In this document: piece after piece, positions 60,274 through 64,000 of the stretch
Layout: each line of letters starts with the position of its first letter
Numbering within the stretch: the first letter of the stretch is position 1
From: Amycolatopsis sp. MtRt-6
GTDB taxonomy: Bacteria > Actinomycetota > Actinomycetes > Mycobacteriales > Pseudonocardiaceae
Length of the DNA: 64,000 nt
NCBI RefSeq assembly: GCF_017308975.1
Contig: NZ_JADWPD010000040.1
Coordinates: 38,987 to 102,986, forward strand
Direction of reading: 5' to 3'
Program-made: the position numbers and the translations under genes
Notes under the pieces: generated by a model
What the model was told of the DNA's origin: nothing
The model's input: the letters and a program-made list of their open reading frames with translations, nothing else
Databases searched by the model: none

Positions 60274-61824
60274 GTGGCATCGGTGGTCGGCAAGAAGATC
60301 GGCGGGCGGACGTACTACTACCTGGCGGAGTCCGCCCGGGTGGACGGCAAGCCGCGGGTGGTGACCCAGCGTTACCTCGGCACGGCCGACGAGATCGCGC
60401 GCGCCGTCCCGGGCGGCGAGCCCGCCTCGGCGTCGTACCGGACGTACGGCGACGTCGCCGCGGTGTGGGCGACGCTGTCCCGGCTGGACTTCGTCGCCCG
60501 CGTCGACGACGTCGTGCGCGCGAAGCCGTCCCTGGGGCTCATCCTCGCCGTGGCGGTGCTGCACCGCGCGACCGCGCCGGAGACGCCGATCGGCGAGTGG
60601 TGGGCCGCGGCCCCCGATGTCGTCCGGCCCCGCCTGTCCACAGTGGATGGCCTGTGGCGAGCCTTGGAACGCCTGACCCCGGAGCGGATCGCGGGCATCG
60701 AGGAGACCGTTTCCGCCGCCGTGCTGGACTTGCTCGACGACCACGCGGCGCTCGCCGTCGACGTCCCGCAGTTCGCCGCGTTCGCCCCGGCGGACTGCAC
60801 GCTGCCGTCGGCCTGCCAGGGCGTGCTGGCCGGCGTCGGGCTGCGGGTGACCCGCGACGGCGCCATCCCGCTGGCGTCCCGGCTGTACCGGCGCGACGAC
60901 GGCACGGCGCCGACGTTCGCCTCGCTGACCGGGGAGCTGGGGCCGGCCACCCTCGTCTTCCACGCGGGCCAGGCGGCGCAGCTCGACCTGGGCTCACGCA
61001 GCGGCTTCGTCGGGTCGCTGCCGCTGACCGACCACCCCGAGCTGCTGACCCAGCCCGCGTCCGCGCGCAAGCGCGTCGACCCCGAGCGGTTCGCCGGCCT
61101 CACCGCGCTCGACACGCACGCGGTCGTCGACGGCGTCCGGCGGCGGGTCATCCTGACCCACTCGGCGACCCTGCACGCGGCGCAGTCCCGCGCGTTCGCC
61201 GACGAGCTGGCCACCGCCACCCGGGAGCTCGACGGCCTCGCGGAGGCCCTGGCGGCGGGCACCCACCGCGGCGACCGCGCCCAGGTCCACGCCGAGATCG
61301 GCCGCGTCACCCGCGGCCGGCGCATCGAGCGCGTGCTCACCGCGGTGCTGAGCGGGAACCGGCCCGGGGAGATCCGGCTCGAACGGCGGATCGATTCTTC
61401 TGCTTTGTCGCGGCTCGACGAGGAGTTCTTCGGCAAGCAGGTGCTGGTCACCGACCGGGACTGGCCGATCGGCGACGTCGTCACGGCCTACCGGGCCCGC
61501 ACCCACCTCGAATCGACGTTCCGCTGGCTGACCGGGCCCGCCGTCACCGGCCCGACCCCGCGGTGGGAGTGGACGCGGCAGCGGATCGCCGCGCACGGCC
61601 TCGTCTCGGTGCTGGCCGCGACCGTGACCCACCTGATGCGGCGGGAGGCCGACCGGGCGGGGACGAACCTGTCGGTGCGGGAGCTGCTGGACCAGCTCGC
61701 GGGCATCGGCGAGCTGGTCCTGACCTACCCGTCGACCGGTGGGCGGCCGCGGACGAAGCGCCTGCTGACCGGGTTGGACCCGGCGCGGCAGGCGCTCTTC
61801 ACCCTGTTTCAGGACTCGCGGTAG
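60274..61824 (+). CDS. IS1634-like transposase-derived protein missing one catalytic Asp
   Basis: A 516-residue protein clearly of IS1634-type transposase ancestry: N-terminal VVGKKIGGRTYYYLAESARVDGKPRVVTQRYLG (in parts), ALAVDVPQF with the first Asp, RDWPIGDVVTAYRARTHLESTFRWL with the Glu, and the C-terminal MRREADRAGTNLSVRELLDQLAGIGE and YPSTGGRPR. The second Asp region reads LVFHAGQA instead of the usual LVFDAGQ, so the DDE triad is broken. The frame is intact over its full length and base use matches the host. No terminal inverted repeats or target duplication were found. Its 3' end overlaps the next gene by 16 bases. Probably domesticated or an inert remnant. Confidence 0.78.
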   Translation: MASVVGKKIGGRTYYYLAESARVDGKPRVVTQRYLGTADEIARAVPGGEPASASYRTYGDVAAVWATLSRLDFVARVDDVVRAKPSLGLILAVAVLHRATAPETPIGEWWAAAPDVVRPRLSTVDGLWRALERLTPERIAGIEETVSAAVLDLLDDHAALAVDVPQFAAFAPADCTLPSACQGVLAGVGLRVTRDGAIPLASRLYRRDDGTAPTFASLTGELGPATLVFHAGQAAQLDLGSRSGFVGSLPLTDHPELLTQPASARKRVDPERFAGLTALDTHAVVDGVRRRVILTHSATLHAAQSRAFADELATATRELDGLAEALAAGTHRGDRAQVHAEIGRVTRGRRIERVLTAVLSGNRPGEIRLERRIDSSALSRLDEEFFGKQVLVTDRDWPIGDVVTAYRARTHLESTFRWLTGPAVTGPTPRWEWTRQRIAAHGLVSVLAATVTHLMRREADRAGTNLSVRELLDQLAGIGELVLTYPSTGGRPRTKRLLTGLDPARQALFTLFQDSR

Positions 61825-62567
61825 ATCTGCAGCGCGGAGAAGCTCTGGACCACCGGCATCAGCTCGATGACGTTGATGTTCACGTGCTTCGGCTGGCTGG
61901 CGGCCCAGTAGACGGACTCGGCGACGTCGTCCGCGGTCAGCGGCGTGGTGCCCGCGTAGACCTTGTCGGCCTTGGCCTGGTCGCCGTCGAAGCGGACCTT
62001 CGAGAAGTCCGTGCCGCCGACCATGCCGGGCTCGACGTTGGTGACCCGGACGCCGGTGCCGTGCAGGTCGCTGCGCAGGTTGAGGCTGAACTGGTGGACG
62101 AACGCCTTGGTCGCGCCGTAGACGTTGCCGCCGGGGTAGGGGTAGGTGCCGGCGATCGAGCCGATGTTGATGACGTGCCCGCGGCCGCGCTCGACCATGC
62201 CCGGCAGCAGCGCGCGCGTGACGTGCGCGAGGCCGCGGACGTTGGTCGCGATCATCTCGTCCCAGTCCCGCAGGTCGGCCTTGTGCGCGGGCTCGAGGCC
62301 CTTGGCCAGGCCGGCGTTGTTGACCAGGACGTCGACGTCTCGCCAGCTCTCGGGGAGCGTGTTGATCTTCTCCTGGACCTCTTCGGGGTCGCTGACGTCG
62401 AGGGTCACCGGCAGGACGGCGTCGCCGAGCTCGCCGGCCAGCTTCTCGAGCTTGTCGGCGCTGCGGGCGACGGCGATCACGCGGGCGCCCTCGGCGACGA
62501 ACCGGCGCGCGATGGCGTCACCGAAGCCGGCGCTCGCGCCGGTCACGAACACGGTCTGCTGGGTCAT
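61809..62567 (-). CDS. YdfG-like short-chain dehydrogenase
   Basis: SDR of 252 residues. Cofactor motif TGASAGFGDAIARRF (9-23), ARSADKLEKL, NNAG in LVNNAGLAKG, catalytic Ser in INIGSIAG and Tyr-Lys in YGATKAFVHQF. Sequence form fits the YdfG group of NADP-dependent 3-hydroxy acid/serine/allo-threonine dehydrogenases. The ATG at 62567 overlaps the stop of the upstream hydrolase gene (ATGA), so the two are coupled. Ends in the overlap with the transposase-like gene. Confidence 0.87.
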   Translation of the reverse strand: MTQQTVFVTGASAGFGDAIARRFVAEGARVIAVARSADKLEKLAGELGDAVLPVTLDVSDPEEVQEKINTLPESWRDVDVLVNNAGLAKGLEPAHKADLRDWDEMIATNVRGLAHVTRALLPGMVERGRGHVINIGSIAGTYPYPGGNVYGATKAFVHQFSLNLRSDLHGTGVRVTNVEPGMVGGTDFSKVRFDGDQAKADKVYAGTTPLTADDVAESVYWAASQPKHVNINVIELMPVVQSFSALQIYRES

Positions 62568-63352
62568 GGGGTAGCTCCGCTGTCGTTCAGGAAGGTGCCG
62601 AGTGCCTCGTCGAACTCGGCCTCGCGCTCCAGGTTAGGCAGGTGGCCGGCGCCCTCGATCACCACCAGGGCCGAGTTCCGGATTTCCCGGTGGATGAGCT
62701 CGGCGTCGCCGACCGGGGTGAACTCGTCCTCACTGCCCACCACGACCAGGGTGGGGACGGTGATCCTGCTCAGCGTGGGCGTGTAGTCGGGGCGCTCGGC
62801 GCGGCCCCGGAGCGCGGCCGCGGCTCCGGTGTTGGGGGCGTTGCGCATCATCCTGCGGACGTGGGCCTCGACGTCCGGCCTGGTCGCGCGGGTCTGCTTC
62901 GAGATCATCTTGGGGAGGAGCTCCTCGGCGTAGCGCTCCATGCCCTCTTCGATGATGCGGTCCGCGGTGTCGTAGCGGGCCTGCTTGGCCTGCGGGGTGT
63001 CGAGGCCCGCGAAGGTATCGGCGAGGAGGAGGGCTTCCACGCGGCCGGGGTGGTCCCGCACCAGCTGCATGACGATCTGGCCGCCCATGGAGAGGCCGCC
63101 GAGGACGAAGCGGTCCAGGCCGAGGTGGTCCGCGAGGTCGATGAGGTCCCGGGCGAAGACGTCGAGCCGGGTCTTGGTGTCTTGGCTTCCCGACTCCCCG
63201 TAGCCGCGGAGGTCGGGGGTGATGACCCGGTAGCCGCTCTTGCCGAGGTGCTCGGCCTGGGGCCGCCACATCGAGCGGTCGAAGGGGTGGCCGTGGACGA
63301 GCAGGACGGGGCGGCCGGCCTGGGGCCCGAGGTCGTCGTACGCGAGGTTCAT
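62564..63352 (-). CDS. Alpha/beta hydrolase
   Basis: A 262-residue serine hydrolase. Oxyanion loop LLVHGHPFDRSMW (~18-30), nucleophile in LGGLSMGGQIVMQL (~88-101), acid in VVVGSEDEFTPVG and His in IEGAGHLPNLE. The DLRGYGESGS motif precedes the elbow. Complete triad. Coupled to the YdfG-like SDR. Substrate unknown; together they might hydrolyse an ester and oxidise or reduce the product. ATG 63352, first gene of the pair. Confidence 0.86.
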   Translation of the reverse strand: MNLAYDDLGPQAGRPVLLVHGHPFDRSMWRPQAEHLGKSGYRVITPDLRGYGESGSQDTKTRLDVFARDLIDLADHLGLDRFVLGGLSMGGQIVMQLVRDHPGRVEALLLADTFAGLDTPQAKQARYDTADRIIEEGMERYAEELLPKMISKQTRATRPDVEAHVRRMMRNAPNTGAAAALRGRAERPDYTPTLSRITVPTLVVVGSEDEFTPVGDAELIHREIRNSALVVIEGAGHLPNLEREAEFDEALGTFLNDSGATP

Positions 63353-63523
63353 GCGGCCGACGTTAGGCGGAGCTTTGGCTCGGAGCAATACGGTGCAATG
63401 TAGTCGGAGCAATGTTTTTCAGAGGTCTTTCGGTGGCGCTCGGGGCCGGTTCGGGGCAGACTGGGCCTCGGACGGGCTTCGTCATGGGGTCTGACCTGCG
63501 CTGATCTTGTTAACCCACCCCCC

Positions 63524-63551
63524 TGTTTCGGGCCGTTTTCGAGCGTGTAAT
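63524..63551 (+). promoter_or_regulatory. rRNA promoter (likely)
   Basis: -10 TGTAAT (63546-63551) and a -35-like TGTTTC (63524-63529), 16 bases apart, in the last AT-rich stretch before the leader. Other rrn promoters may lie nearby; only this one is clear. Confidence 0.45.
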
Positions 63552-63700
63552 GTTCTCTTCGTCGCCAGGGAAACCCGGCCGACACGGAGACACGAACCAA
63601 GCTCTCGCGGATCGCGATTGAGTGGGTGTCCCACCAAAAACTGCTAGGAATAACCCGCTTCGGGTGACGCTGGGCCTTGGGTCTGGGGTTGGTCGGGGTG

Positions 63701-63727
63701 TGTTGCTTGAGAACTCAACAGTGTGCT
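63701..63727 (+). promoter_or_regulatory. rrn leader antitermination (boxA-like) element
   Basis: TGTTGCTTGAGAACTCAACA then GTGTGCT: the conserved leader sequence found before 16S genes in streptomycetes and mycobacteria. It also contains a short palindrome TTGAG/CTCAA. Confidence 0.75.
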
Positions 63728-63756
63728 AGTGAACTAAGCCAGTAGAGCTTATGTTT

Positions 63757-63778
63757 GAAACCCCCTCGTCGGGGTTTC
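63757..63778 (+). other. Hairpin between rrn leader and 16S
   Basis: GAAACCCC and GGGGTTTC form an 8-bp stem with a 6-base loop, 40 bases before 16S. Likely involved in RNase processing of the rRNA precursor. Confidence 0.55.
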
Positions 63779-63818
63779 CTTTGAGAGCAGTAAAATGCCT
63801 CGATTGAATTCGAAGACA

Positions 63819-64000
<182 letters not shown>

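Larger units (their letters stand above)
63353..63818 (+). other. Ribosomal RNA operon leader region
   Basis: No protein gene. Contains the rrn promoter, a conserved leader with the antitermination element and a hairpin before 16S. The part up to ~63520 is the promoter region shared with the divergent hydrolase. Confidence 0.7.

Noticed and set aside
60174..61860. Active insertion sequence
   Set aside because: No terminal inverted repeats or target duplication, and the second catalytic Asp is His.

Overview
The window is high-GC actinobacterial DNA, very probably Amycolatopsis (Pseudonocardiaceae). The first ~180 bases of a 16S rRNA gene lie at the right edge and read like Amycolatopsis 16S. 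GC-rich third codon positions, GTG starts, many TetR/LacI/IclR/AraC/LysR/PucR regulators, an F420 cofactor gene (fbiC) and a RiPP cluster fit the same picture. This is typical chromosomal-arm or accessory content, with a conserved rRNA operon at the end.

Layout. 1-8.7 kb: a truncated NarL-type sensor kinase, a DUF5302 protein, a tandem HxlR regulator divergent from a carotenoid oxygenase, a decayed F420-type luciferase-like oxidoreductase containing an inserted promoter/operator segment, a PNPOx protein, an SGNH hydrolase, a PucR regulator and a 21-bp repeat array. 8.8-16.4 kb: alpha/beta hydrolase and TetR, then a coupled operon of APC permease, nitrilase-family amidase and flavin amine monooxygenase (DavA/DavB-like, lysine-type 2-monooxygenase route) with a TetR gene, and a second 21-bp repeat array. 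16.4-22.2 kb: two-component system, IclR, sugar isomerase, DUF993 protein and LacI with a palindromic LacI operator. 22.4-38.1 kb: mostly housekeeping and accessory single genes (F420/Ddn-like reductase, acyltransferase, lpdA, acetyltransferase, dehydrogenases, secreted atypical subtilase, SDR/AraC, SDR/LysR, oligopeptide-type binding lipoprotein coupled to a nucleotidyltransferase, LVIVD protein).

38.1-46.5 kb: the most distinctive region. A GT-B-like protein and a ROK regulator share a CTTC/GAAG palindromic operator. Divergent from them is a compact lasso-peptide cluster: 49-residue precursor, asparagine-synthetase-like cyclase, and a single protein fusing the RRE (B1) and leader peptidase (B2). 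A STAND/TPR regulator with a nucleotide-cyclase-like domain faces it. 46.6-52.6 kb: LacI-controlled alpha-glucoside uptake and hydrolysis operon (binding protein, two permeases, GH13).

53.4-56.9 kb: a three-gene operon of a HalD/BesD-like Fe(II)/2OG oxygenase, a SAM methyltransferase and a carnitine-acyltransferase-family enzyme. I infer a pathway that hydroxylates, N-methylates and O-acylates an amino acid to give an acylcarnitine-like product. 57-64 kb: lipoprotein, fbiC, a full-length IS1634-like transposase gene lacking one catalytic Asp, a coupled SDR and hydrolase pair, then the rrn promoter, leader and 16S start.

The main candidates for something undescribed are the lasso cluster with its small polar core, the oxygenase/methyltransferase/acyltransferase operon, and the two repeat families that supply stop codons to flanking genes. 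No tRNA, CRISPR array, prophage or intact insertion sequence was seen.
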